Below, piece by piece: positions 55,314 to 63,860 of a stretch of DNA of 64,000 nucleotides. This DNA comes from Indolivaga alginatilytica. GTDB lineage: Bacteria > Bacteroidota > Bacteroidia > Bacteroidales > Dysgonomonadaceae. The position numbers were made by a program, and so were the translations under genes. The stretch lies in NCBI RefSeq assembly GCF_003201355.1, contig NZ_QICL01000017.1, positions 43,175-107,174 of the forward strand, read 5' to 3'. The notes below the pieces were generated by a model, which saw nothing but the letters and a program-made list of their open reading frames with translations, searched no databases and was not told the DNA's origin. Each line of letters opens with the position of its first letter. Position 1 is the first letter of the stretch.

Positions 55314-58052
55314 ATGAAGAAGACTCATTTCTGTATATACACTTTCCTGTTTGTGTTGTTCTCTTCTCCTTTTTGGGGAGCACAATTATATCAACAAGCG
55401 GAGAAAAACTCAAATATCTCGTTTTTGCAGGATTCGGTAACATCTGATCGTGCTTTAACGACGGATAGTCTGCGTCCTCAAGTCCCCGATACAATAGCCC
55501 AAGATACCACTAAGAGCAAAAAAAATTCACTGGATGCACCTGTAGATTATTCGGCAAATGATTCTATTGTTTTTACTTCCGACAATAGGGGTTTCCTGTA
55601 TGGCGATAGTAAAGTCAATTATCAGACAATGGGTATTCAGGCCGAAAATATATCCATGAATATGGATAGCAGCATTGTACATGCTACATATGGTTTGGAT
55701 TCGATCGGAAAGGAGTTTGGTCGTCCTGTATTTACCGATAATGGAGCCGAGTATGAGATGAAATCGGTAAGCTATAATTTCAAAAGCAGAAAAGGGTATA
55801 TGACAACTATTATTACCCAACAGGGAGAAGGGTATATAGTAGCCGATAAAGCAAAGAAAAATGCTGATGATACATTCTTTATGTGTGACGGGAAATATAC
55901 GACCTGCGATAATCACGATCATCCTCACTTCTACATGATGCTAACCAAGGCTAAAGTCCGCCCTAAGAAAAATGTAGTAACAGGGCCTGCTTATTTAGTG
56001 ATTGAAGGGCTGCCATTGCCTTTAGCAATACCTTTTGGCTTTTTCCCATTCAGTGAAAAATATTCTTCGGGAATTATTATGCCATCCTACGGGGATGATA
56101 TGGATCGTGGTTTTAACTTGCGTGATGGTGGATATTACTTTGCCATCAATGACAATATTGATTTGGCTCTGACCGGAGAAATATATACAAAAGGCTCATG
56201 GGGGCTTTCCGCCAGATCAACATACAAAAAACGTTATAGATACAGTGGTTCATTCAATGTTAACTACCTGTATACGAAGAGGGGAGATCGTGATATTCCC
56301 GAGACATTCAGTGAATCGAAAGATATGTCGATAGACTGGCAGCATAGTCAGGATCCGAAAGCAAATATGTTCAGGACACTCGCCGCCAGTGTCAATTATC
56401 GATCGTCTACTTATAACAGGAATAGTCTAAATGTTGCTTTTACTCAGTCGGGAACCGACAATACGAGAAGTTCAACAGTAACTCTTACTCAACGTTTTCC
56501 CAATTCGCCATTTACAATGACAGCCAATGCAACGGCTAACCAGATTACGAGAGATACCACTATATCTTTGACATTGCCCAACCTTACAGTTACTATGAGT
56601 CGTATTTTTCCGTTTAAGAGAAAAGAGGCGGTTGGTTCAGCCAAGTGGTACGAAAAGGTTTCTTTAAATTATACAGGTGATTTAAGAAATAGTATCACAA
56701 CGAAAGACAACTTGCTATTCAAATCAAATCTGGTGAAGGACTGGAGTAATGGTGTACAACATAGGGTTCAGACAGCAGGAACTTTCAGCGTGTTGAATTA
56801 TTTGAATGTAACCCCTAGCTTTAGCTATAACGAGAGATGGTATAGCCGTTCGATCAGTCAGAAATGGGATCCCGTACAAAATGCTCATGTACTTGCAGAT
56901 ACCACTTATTCGTTTTTCCGCTCTTATGATTTTAATTATAATGTAAGTTTTCAGACACGGCTATATGGTTTCTATGAACCGATCTTTAAAATAGGTAAAT
57001 TGCAAAAGATACGGCATGTATTTACCCCCTCTATTAGCTTTGGTGGTAATCCCGACTTTACCGATCCCCGCTTTGGCTCTTATAAGAAGTATTCCTATTA
57101 TGATGCGAACGGAGAGTTGCAAACACATTTATATTCACCTTTCCAAAATGAAATATTTCGCCCTTCGAGTGCAGGGAGACAAGGGAATATAAATTTTAGT
57201 TTCGAAAATAATATTGAAATGAAAGTTGGTACTGAAAATGACTCTACTAAGATTATCAGTTTGATCGATAATTTAGGGATAAATTTCAGTTACAATATGA
57301 TGGCGGATGAGTTCAAATGGAGTAATATCGGAACTAATATGCGGTTGAAATTGAGCAAAAGCTTAACAGTCAATCTTAACGGAGTGTGGGACCCATATAT
57401 GTATGATAATAAAGGACAGCGGATAGACCGTTTACTTATTGGAAACGGGGGTATAGCGCGACTGGTGAGCACAGGATATACCATATCGCCTTCAATAAAT
57501 CAGGATACATTCAAAAAATGGTTTGGCAAGGGAGGAGATTCTACGTCAAAAGATGATAAGAGCAGAGATAATCCGGAAGCCGATTTGTCGGATGAAGATG
57601 GGGATATTCCTGAAGATGGAGGACCTCGCCAGAGCCTTTTTGATAAAAAGGAAGCAGCAGGAGAGTTCGATCAGGATGGATTCCTGAAGAGTGACATCAA
57701 ATGGAATTTGTCAATTAATTATAACATGAGTTATAATTCAGTATTCGATTTAAACAAAGAACGGTTTAAAGGAGTTATTACTCATAACCTCAGTTTTAAT
57801 GGCTCGATCCAACCGACCAAAAACTGGAACCTATCTTTTAATGCCAGTTATGATGTTCCGGGGCAGAGGATTTCGTGGTTGACGTGTAATCTGTCGAGAA
57901 ACTTACACTGTTGGAATATTACCGCCAGTTTTAATCCGATAGGTCCATATGCGACCTATTATATATCTCTGCGAGTCAATTCATCGATGTTGCAGGATCT
58001 TAAGTATGAGCAACGTGGTCGGGCAACAAGTTATGATCCGGCTTGGAATTAA
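55314..58052 (+). CDS. lptD: LptD-like LPS assembly outer-membrane protein
   Basis: A 912-residue outer-membrane beta-barrel protein that would insert LPS/LOS into the outer leaflet. The start is ATG 55314, which opens a signal peptide (KKTHFCIYTFLFVLFSSPFWG). The N-terminal periplasmic OstA-like beta-jellyroll (about 85-250) includes GDSKVNYQTMGIQAENISM and FMCDGKYTTCDNHDHPHFYM. The barrel strands run to the C-terminus (e.g. YYISLRVNSSMLQDLKYEQRG). A low-complexity acidic segment (about 744-775) interrupts the barrel. LptE is not visible. Own promoter. Confidence 0.88.
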   Translation: MKKTHFCIYTFLFVLFSSPFWGAQLYQQAEKNSNISFLQDSVTSDRALTTDSLRPQVPDTIAQDTTKSKKNSLDAPVDYSANDSIVFTSDNRGFLYGDSKVNYQTMGIQAENISMNMDSSIVHATYGLDSIGKEFGRPVFTDNGAEYEMKSVSYNFKSRKGYMTTIITQQGEGYIVADKAKKNADDTFFMCDGKYTTCDNHDHPHFYMMLTKAKVRPKKNVVTGPAYLVIEGLPLPLAIPFGFFPFSEKYSSGIIMPSYGDDMDRGFNLRDGGYYFAINDNIDLALTGEIYTKGSWGLSARSTYKKRYRYSGSFNVNYLYTKRGDRDIPETFSESKDMSIDWQHSQDPKANMFRTLAASVNYRSSTYNRNSLNVAFTQSGTDNTRSSTVTLTQRFPNSPFTMTANATANQITRDTTISLTLPNLTVTMSRIFPFKRKEAVGSAKWYEKVSLNYTGDLRNSITTKDNLLFKSNLVKDWSNGVQHRVQTAGTFSVLNYLNVTPSFSYNERWYSRSISQKWDPVQNAHVLADTTYSFFRSYDFNYNVSFQTRLYGFYEPIFKIGKLQKIRHVFTPSISFGGNPDFTDPRFGSYKKYSYYDANGELQTHLYSPFQNEIFRPSSAGRQGNINFSFENNIEMKVGTENDSTKIISLIDNLGINFSYNMMADEFKWSNIGTNMRLKLSKSLTVNLNGVWDPYMYDNKGQRIDRLLIGNGGIARLVSTGYTISPSINQDTFKKWFGKGGDSTSKDDKSRDNPEADLSDEDGDIPEDGGPRQSLFDKKEAAGEFDQDGFLKSDIKWNLSINYNMSYNSVFDLNKERFKGVITHNLSFNGSIQPTKNWNLSFNASYDVPGQRISWLTCNLSRNLHCWNITASFNPIGPYATYYISLRVNSSMLQDLKYEQRGRATSYDPAWN

Positions 58053-58074
58053 TGCTAAATTTTTTATCTGTCAG

Positions 58075-58270
58075 TTATCAGTAAACCGGTCGGTCGACAG
58101 TAAACAAGGAAAAATAAAAACAGTGAAAAAAGTGTTACTTTTGTTACCTTTGTAACCTTTTGGATTGTTATTTGTTTAAATACAGACACTTAGGTGAATC
58201 ACGAAAGTGACACTTATTGGCTATTTATCGGTTACTTTTGTCACTTATTTTGTTTACTTTTTGTAACTAA
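58075..58270 (+). repeat. Intergenic GTTACTTTTGTCAC repeat, copy 3
   Basis: AAAGTGTTACTTTTGTTACC, GAAAGTGACACTTATTGGC and GTTACTTTTGTCACTTA in the same order as copy 1 (19015-19212), including the upstream AGTAAACAA segment. Confidence 0.7.
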
Positions 58271-58376
58271 GGTTGCTTTGGCAGGCTTAACGACCAGAGA
58301 TGGTTATGGTGATAAAATATCGCATTAAATATTCGCTTTACTTAATAAAGATCAACAATAAATAAGTCAGAGAACT
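58264..58376 (-). repeat. Palindromic repeat, inverted, disrupted copy
   Basis: Read on the minus strand, 58346-58264 gives ATATTTAATGCGATATTTTA, CACCATAACCATCTCTGG, GCCTGCCAAAGCAA and CCTTAG, matching the body of the 32543 copy. The core is shortened. A second, decayed core (AAGTCAGAGAACTT, 58363-58376) lies 12 bp before the next gene. Confidence 0.6.
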
Positions 58377-58388
58377 TACTATTTATAA

Positions 58389-59483
58389 ATGAAAATACTG
58401 TTACTGGGAGATTATAGCGGGTTACACCTTACATTGTCTGAAGGATTAAAGATTCTCGGACATGATGTAACAGTTGCATCCGATGGTGATGGCTTCAAAA
58501 ATTATCATCGGGATATAGATCTTAAACGCGAAAGCTCTAGTTTAAAAGATACTTTAGCTAACTTGTTAACTATATCTTCTAATCTCCGGAATTTTAAAGG
58601 ATACGATATTGTTCAGATAACCAATCCTTGCTTTACAACACAGAATATAAGAGTCAATATTGAGTTATACCGGTATTTGAGACGACACAATAAGAAAATC
58701 TTTCTGGGAGCCTTTGGCGATGATTATTTCTGGATAAAGGCTTGCCTCAGCCAGAAATATAAATACTCTGAATTCTATATCGGGGATATCAAAAATGCAA
58801 GAACAAAAAGTGACTTCTTAATAGAAAATTGGATCGGAACAAAACGGGAGGATGCCAATATCGAAATTGCAGAATCATGTAATGGCATAATAGCCTGTTT
58901 GTACGAATACTATGAAGCTTATAAAGATTTTTACAGTGAAAAGTTGAAGTATATCCCTTTACCTGTTAATACAGGCAAAGTGTTATTGACAGAACTTCCT
59001 CCTACAGAAAGGATTAATTTTTTTATTGGAATCAATAAGGCTCGGAACGAATTTAAAGGTACTGATCTTCTTTATGAGGTTATACAGCAGATTACACAGT
59101 CGTATCCTAACGACTCCAAAGTTACCAAAGTCGAATCGGTCATGTATTCCGAATATCTTAGCCGGATCAAAGATGCTCATGTTGTTTTAGACCAATTGTA
59201 TTCGTATTCCCCCGCTATGAATGGCTTGCTTACAATGGCTTTAGGAAAAGTCCTTGTAGGAGGCGGAGAGCCTGCTATGTATGAGCTGCTCCACGAACAA
59301 GAACTTCGCCCGATTGTAAATGTATACCCCGATCAACAAGATATCTACAAAAAACTGGAGGATCTTATTTTGCATAAGAACACGATCGGCGAACGAGCCG
59401 GAGAGGGGCGATTGTTTGTTGAAAGGCATCACGATTATATGAAGGTTGCTCGGCAATATCTCGATTTCTGGAATAGTAAATAA
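58389..59483 (+). CDS. Glycosyltransferase, GT-B type
   Basis: A 364-residue cytosolic protein of GT-B shape. The N-terminal ILLLGDYSGLHLTLSEGLK opens a Rossmann domain (GHDVTVASDGDGF). The second domain starts near 204 with INFFIGINKARNEFKGTDLL and continues to VVLDQLYSYSPAMNGLLTMA and VGGGEPAMYELL, where GT4-like enzymes keep the acidic EG(x)E(A) site. It is probably a GT4-class enzyme with unknown sugar specificity. Its stop codon TAA forms the start of a palindromic repeat. Confidence 0.75.
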   Translation: MKILLLGDYSGLHLTLSEGLKILGHDVTVASDGDGFKNYHRDIDLKRESSSLKDTLANLLTISSNLRNFKGYDIVQITNPCFTTQNIRVNIELYRYLRRHNKKIFLGAFGDDYFWIKACLSQKYKYSEFYIGDIKNARTKSDFLIENWIGTKREDANIEIAESCNGIIACLYEYYEAYKDFYSEKLKYIPLPVNTGKVLLTELPPTERINFFIGINKARNEFKGTDLLYEVIQQITQSYPNDSKVTKVESVMYSEYLSRIKDAHVVLDQLYSYSPAMNGLLTMALGKVLVGGGEPAMYELLHEQELRPIVNVYPDQQDIYKKLEDLILHKNTIGERAGEGRLFVERHHDYMKVARQYLDFWNSK

Positions 59484-59570
59484 GGTCTCAGACCTATTTG
59501 TTACTTTGGTAAGTGTAATAGCAAGAGATAGTTGTAATTGTAAAATGTAATAATAAATATTTACTGTTAC
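59481..59570 (-). repeat. Stop-fused palindromic repeat, filling a convergent gap
   Basis: TAAGGTCTCAGACC, TTTGTTACTTTGGTAAG and AATAAATATTTACTG match the reverse complement of the full element. It begins at the stop of the glycosyltransferase gene and ends at the stop of the TraB-like gene (59571), so the 87-bp gap is virtually all repeat. Confidence 0.75.
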
Positions 59571-60464
59571 TTACTTTACCGGCTCTACGGTATAACCCAT
59601 TTTCTTAAGTTGCCAGAGCAAACCATCTTCTCCTGCAATATGCATACAGCCTACAGCAATAAAACTTGCTCTCTCAGCCATTATTGAAGGCAGCTTTAAC
59701 AGCCATTTATCATTCCGGTCTTTATTTACTTGGGCCTTCTCTTCCTGAGTGTCGGGACAAGGGTCATTTTCATCATTCATGAATTTGAGAATAGAGTTTA
59801 AATCTCCTTTGCTATAACAATCGTCCAGCTCACCTATAACTTTCGATGTATATTCGCTATTCGATGTCTGGCATAATAAATCCAGAATTTGCTTTTCAAT
59901 AGGAGTTGAGTAGTACAATAGTTGCATCTGATCTTCGATGGTTTCCAGCCCGATTATAGGTTTATTATTCTCTTTGGCTATTTGCTGGAAATATAAATCC
60001 ATAGGCTCCGATTGCATATCCTTGCCATATATTTTAAATAGATATAAAAAACTTATTGTTACAGGCTTCAGCTTCGAAAGTTTATCCAATCCAACATGTA
60101 ATACAGCCTTAAGGTTAGAATCCAGTACAGCATAATCATGCTCAGACAAAAATTGGTTATATGTGATACTATCAGGCATTATAACGGCATTTTGCATAAA
60201 ACTGCTTTTGGAAGCTATCTCATCCATGTCGATTTCACCTACAACCTGATCCGTATTACTCAAAGCTTCATCTATCCCCTTAAAATCATCGAGTATCTCT
60301 TTTTTTATGATATGATGTGTACCTAGGATATAGGACGGAGCTGTAAGCCCATTACCCGATATTTTCCATAGAATAGAACCTGTGGGGATCTTTTCCTCAG
60401 CGGATATTCCTGAAATGGTTATCAGAAATACAATAAAGGCAAGAATTAGTTTTTTTGCATTCAT
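59571..60464 (-). CDS. TraB/GumN-family protein
   Basis: A 297-residue secreted protein. Start ATG 60464 opens a signal peptide (NAKKLILAFIVFLITISGISA). The TraB/GumN fold has its paired motifs: ILGTHHI at the N-terminus, GLETIEDQ near 165 and VGCMHIAGEDGLLWQLKKMG at the C-terminus. This family is thought to hold a metal-dependent hydrolase/peptidase-like site built from these GTHH and HxxGxxGL pieces. It is third in the sigma/membrane/TraB unit. Substrate unknown. Confidence 0.85.
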   Translation of the reverse strand: MNAKKLILAFIVFLITISGISAEEKIPTGSILWKISGNGLTAPSYILGTHHIIKKEILDDFKGIDEALSNTDQVVGEIDMDEIASKSSFMQNAVIMPDSITYNQFLSEHDYAVLDSNLKAVLHVGLDKLSKLKPVTISFLYLFKIYGKDMQSEPMDLYFQQIAKENNKPIIGLETIEDQMQLLYYSTPIEKQILDLLCQTSNSEYTSKVIGELDDCYSKGDLNSILKFMNDENDPCPDTQEEKAQVNKDRNDKWLLKLPSIMAERASFIAVGCMHIAGEDGLLWQLKKMGYTVEPVK

Positions 60465-60479
60465 AAACAATAGGGTTAA

Positions 60480-61073
60480 TCAGCCATTTTCCATTTCCCG
60501 GGCTTCTCTTAGTGATGCCTCAATGAACTTGATACGCTTATAATAAGCTAATTTATAATAAAATAATAGAATAGAGCAAGCAAGTACGAATAATATTATA
60601 TTGAATATACAGAATTTTAATTTTTCCTGTTCGCCATGCACCAAATCTGTGTAAGAGTAAGCAAATGAAAAAATAAAAATAAGGATGAATAATACTCCTA
60701 CTATTCTCTCTCTGTTTATAGATAGTTTATACTCTGACATATATATCGAGCATCTTGCAATAGTTGTATGGCTTATATTTATTTTCTTAAGAAGCTTATA
60801 TTTATATATCTGCCAAATGAATCCCACAATACATGTCGCAAAATAAAAATATTTAGTGAAAACCGGATATGGCATCTGAGGAAAAGCAATGCCATGAAGA
60901 TAAGGGAGAAGAAGTAGAGGGATCAATATCAAGCATCCAAATATCTCAAAAAATACAAGTTTATCGAGAGCTGTTTTTGCTCTTTTATTGATTATGTTGT
61001 GTATCTTATCCTCAGATAATGCCGGGAGGACATTATTCTCGTTCCAAGATTTTTTTATATTATCTAAGTCCAT
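60480..61073 (-). CDS. Membrane protein downstream of ECF sigma factor, possible anti-sigma
   Basis: A 197-residue protein with a short cytoplasmic N-terminal part (about 1-38, DNIKKSWNENN) and four hydrophobic helices (about 40-60, 72-90, 122-142, 153-172). The N-terminal pattern and position directly behind an ECF sigma gene (11-bp gap) resemble Bacteroidota anti-sigma-like membrane proteins, but there is no conserved zinc motif. I do not claim the function. The TraB gene starts 15 bp after it. Confidence 0.65.
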   Translation of the reverse strand: MDLDNIKKSWNENNVLPALSEDKIHNIINKRAKTALDKLVFFEIFGCLILIPLLLLPYLHGIAFPQMPYPVFTKYFYFATCIVGFIWQIYKYKLLKKINISHTTIARCSIYMSEYKLSINRERIVGVLFILIFIFSFAYSYTDLVHGEQEKLKFCIFNIILFVLACSILLFYYKLAYYKRIKFIEASLREAREMENG

Positions 61074-61084
61074 AACAGGTAACT

Positions 61085-61564
61085 TTACTCATTAGACATT
61101 TTCTTTAGTTTCTCTTTGATCCTACTTATTTTAGTAGATACATTTGTGACGGTCAGACCTGTAATTTCGGCAATTTCTTTGTATGATTTCTCATCCAGAT
61201 ATAAAAGAACCAGTGCTCTTTCTATTTTTCCTAACTGATTGACTAACCTATAGAGTTCTACAATTTCCTCATTATTATCAGGTGTGTCGGGGATATCAAT
61301 AACTAAATCCACATAAGTAGGCTTTCGTTTATTTCGACGAAAAAATGTAATGCAGGTATTTAATGCTATCCTGTATATCCATGTCGATAACTTGCTGTCT
61401 CCTCTAAATGACGGATATGCCTTCCAAAGGCTGAGGATAACTTCCTGATATAGATCATTAATACTTTGATCTATATCTGCATAGAAAGATGCGACCTTAT
61501 AGATGATACGCTCATGAAGCTGTACCATATTCATAAAATCTTTTTCTAAATCTTTATTCTGCAT
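61085..61564 (-). CDS. ECF RNA polymerase sigma factor
   Basis: A 159-residue sigma-70 family factor. Region 2 (about 20-90) contains DLYQEVILSLWKAYPSFRG and STWIYRIALNTCITFFRRNK for -10 recognition. Region 4 (about 105-155) has LVLLYLDEKSYKEIAEITGL followed by TVTNVSTKISRIKEKLKK for -35 contact. It probably directs its own operon with the membrane protein and TraB-like gene, and other targets. Its trigger is unknown. Confidence 0.9.
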   Translation of the reverse strand: MQNKDLEKDFMNMVQLHERIIYKVASFYADIDQSINDLYQEVILSLWKAYPSFRGDSKLSTWIYRIALNTCITFFRRNKRKPTYVDLVIDIPDTPDNNEEIVELYRLVNQLGKIERALVLLYLDEKSYKEIAEITGLTVTNVSTKISRIKEKLKKMSNE

Positions 61565-61682
61565 TCTTATAGAAGTTATTTTATTGGTCGCTAAAATATG
61601 TATTTAATCACAGATGCAACCTAAAAATGCAGACAAAGAGCTTTTTTAGGACATAAATCAATATTTAATAAATAAATTGTTT

Positions 61683-61690
61683 TACTTTTG
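61683..61690 (+). promoter_or_regulatory. tRNA-Lys -7 box TACTTTTG
   Basis: 16 bp upstream of the mature tRNA 5' end. Confidence 0.55.
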
Positions 61691-61705
61691 TACCACCAAA
61701 TAAAA

Positions 61706-61778
61706 GACTCCGTAGCTCAGTTGGTAGAGCAATTGACTCTTAATCAATGGGTCGAGGGTTCGAGCCCCTCCGGGGTCA
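61706..61778 (+). tRNA. tRNA-Lys (anticodon CTT)
   Basis: A 73-nt cloverleaf. Acceptor GACTCCG pairs with CGGGGTC (one T-G), the D arm is GCTC...GAGC, the anticodon stem ATTGA/TCAAT holds loop CTCTTAA (anticodon CTT), and the T arm GAGGG/CCCTC holds TTCGAGC. Discriminator A; the CCA is not encoded. The 3' half is the likely integration site of the element whose integrase lies 0.84 kb downstream. Confidence 0.97.
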
Positions 61779-62618
61779 CTTAGAAATGAAGCAGTTACAG
61801 AGATGTAATTGCTTTTTCTATTTTTTATTGCACACATTTTGCACACACCCTTGGTTTTAAGACGCACATGAATGTAAGCATTTGTAATATAGAGAATTTA
61901 CGTAAATAAATCAAATCTATCTTTTCCTTTAATATCTGATTAGAAACTCTCTTTGCAGACGCTATCTTATGAGATAAAACACCTAAATAAATACCTAGTT
62001 TAGAGTCATCTCAGTCAATCTATACTATCGATTAGAACTTTGTTTAAATTATTGCAATATAGCTTCACTTAGTTCACTTGCTTCACTATTTTAGAAAAAT
62101 GTGTCATAGTCGTCAACGACGAAAGATGATATAGATCACTATGTCTAAAGTGAAGCAAGTGAAGCAGATTCTCATAAATATTATATTTTTTCTATCCGAA
62201 ATACCCATTGTCTCCAATTTTTGTACAGTTCCCAAAATAGCCCGATTTATAGTTTTTATTTTTAAGCCATTATATAGGAATTTTACCTCAAAATCAGGCT
62301 ATTTGGGGATCATTTTCAAGAAATCGAGCAATTATGAGCAAAGAGAAACTAAATCTATGCTAAAATAGTGCTAATATTAGTATCTGCTAAGCTAAAACCC
62401 TCTTTTTTAGTATAAACTCACAGTTTAAAATATTGCATCTCCCTAGAGATCATTTTCCCCAATACCGTAAGATTTAATTTACAATTGAGAGGTCTTTTTC
62501 AATAAGGAATTGAATAGGATTTCAATCGAAAACTGTACTTATTCTCCTGAAATTCCCTAACTCTTTATATTTTTTTTTATTTGAGGATATATAGCATAAA
62601 TCAAAAAATAGGAGATTT
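61779..62618. other. Non-coding left end of the integrative element
   Basis: The gap holds, in order: a terminator (61791-61812), two TTGCACACA direct repeats near 61828-61848, a 15-bp inverted repeat (62073-62087 with 62149-62163, TTCACTTGCTTCACT), and an 18-bp imperfect inverted repeat (62231-62248 with 62291-62308). Such dyads are typical of recombination-protein arm sites. A 75-codon frame at 62141-62368 spans one of the repeats and looks like chance. Confidence 0.55.
61791..61812 (+). terminator. tRNA-Lys terminator
   Basis: GCAGTTACA (61791-61799) pairs with TGTAATTGC (61804-61812, one G-U), followed by TTTTTCTATTTTTT. Confidence 0.75.
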
Positions 62619-63845
62619 ATGTACAATTACAGAAGGGACGGCATTACCATAGCCGCAGTACTGGACAACAGAACCAAGAGAGCAGACGGTAATTATCCGG
62701 TCAGAATACGTGTCAATCACAACCGTGTCCGAAAGTATCTTCCAACAGGAAAGAACTTAACACAGGAAGAATGGGATAACCTTTCCAATACACGTAACAG
62801 AACATTATCCGATATCCGAAAAAGTATCGAAGAATCATTTTATGTTGTCAAAGAAAATATAGATGCCCTTTGCCAGAAAGGAGATTTTTCTTTTTCCTCA
62901 CTCGATACACGTTTGGGAAATGGTTCGGGCGAAAGTGTGAATAAAGTGCTGGAAGCCAAAATAAAACAACTCGACGCAGAAGGTCGGATTGGTACAAAAG
63001 ATCTGAATCAAAATACCCTTTTTATTTTAGAAGAATTTGGAGGACGAAATATCCCCTTTGATATTATTACTGTTGCATGGCTGAAACGTTGTGAAGCCTT
63101 TTGGACTAAAACTAAAAATACTACTTCAATAGGCATGCACATGCGTAACCTGAGGGCAATCATGAATGAAGCCAAACGCACAGGAGTTATCAAAGATAGC
63201 CAGTATCCGTTCGGTAGAGGCAAGTATGAGATAAAGACAGGTGACTCCATCAAGAAAGCATTATCCATAGACCATATAAAACAAATCTATCATTTTACAC
63301 ATTTCAGTGAAACCCTGCTTAAATATCGTGATTTATGGTTGTTTATCTATTTCTGTAACGGATTGAATGTAGCCGATATGGTTAAACTCAAATACTCTGA
63401 TATTATAGATGATGAGATATGCTTTGTCAGGCAAAAGACCTGTAGAACAACCAAGAACATAAAACGTATCAGAGTTCCTTTAAATGATGATCTTCAAAAT
63501 GTGATCTCTAAGTGGGGCAATCCACCTTCTGTAAACTCCTACATATTTCCTTATCTGAATGGTATTGAAACTCCCAACCAGCAGAAAGTCAGGACAAGAG
63601 ATATAATTAAAAGAATCAATAAATACATGAATCTGGTTGCACGTGAACTGGGTATCAAGGATAACATAACCACCTATACAGCCCGTCACAGCTATGCAAC
63701 CACCCTAAAGAGAAGCGGGGCAAACATAGCCTATATAAGTGAATCCCTAGGACACAACGATCTGAGTACCACAGAGCACTATCTGGCCAGTTTTGAGAGA
63801 GAAGAGCGAGAGAAAAACGCACAGCTTCTGACTCAGTTTTTATAG
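62619..63845 (+). CDS. Tyrosine recombinase (integrase) of an integrative element
   Basis: A 408-residue integrase. N-terminal arm-binding domain (about 1-95; GITIAAVLDNRTKRADGNYP), SAM-like core-binding domain (about 110-210), and the catalytic domain (about 220-400). Catalytic residues: R356 (TARHSYA), H379 (ESLGHND) and nucleophile Y388 (STTEHYLASF). The first Arg, normally in GLR, reads FCNGLNVADM here, and the usual His three residues before R356 is Y353. Such departures occur in many Bacteroidota integrases. The gene has an AGGAG-like RBS 8 bp before the ATG. It lies beside tRNA-Lys and a hairpin ends it. Confidence 0.92.
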   Translation: MYNYRRDGITIAAVLDNRTKRADGNYPVRIRVNHNRVRKYLPTGKNLTQEEWDNLSNTRNRTLSDIRKSIEESFYVVKENIDALCQKGDFSFSSLDTRLGNGSGESVNKVLEAKIKQLDAEGRIGTKDLNQNTLFILEEFGGRNIPFDIITVAWLKRCEAFWTKTKNTTSIGMHMRNLRAIMNEAKRTGVIKDSQYPFGRGKYEIKTGDSIKKALSIDHIKQIYHFTHFSETLLKYRDLWLFIYFCNGLNVADMVKLKYSDIIDDEICFVRQKTCRTTKNIKRIRVPLNDDLQNVISKWGNPPSVNSYIFPYLNGIETPNQQKVRTRDIIKRINKYMNLVARELGIKDNITTYTARHSYATTLKRSGANIAYISESLGHNDLSTTEHYLASFEREEREKNAQLLTQFL

Positions 63846-63860
63846 GATTTTGCCTATAAA
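63839..63860 (+). terminator. Hairpin overlapping the integrase stop
   Basis: TTTATAGG (63839-63846) pairs with CCTATAAA (63853-63860). Beyond it, to 64000, no gene is visible. Confidence 0.55.

Noticed and set aside
61682..61867. A 61-codon minus-strand frame reading GARTLDPLIKSQLLYQLSYG
   Set aside because: It is the antisense translation of tRNA-Lys, a well-known spurious annotation.
62141..62368. A 75-codon frame in the integrase upstream region
   Set aside because: It spans the inverted repeats and its composition is AT-driven; no family pattern or RBS.
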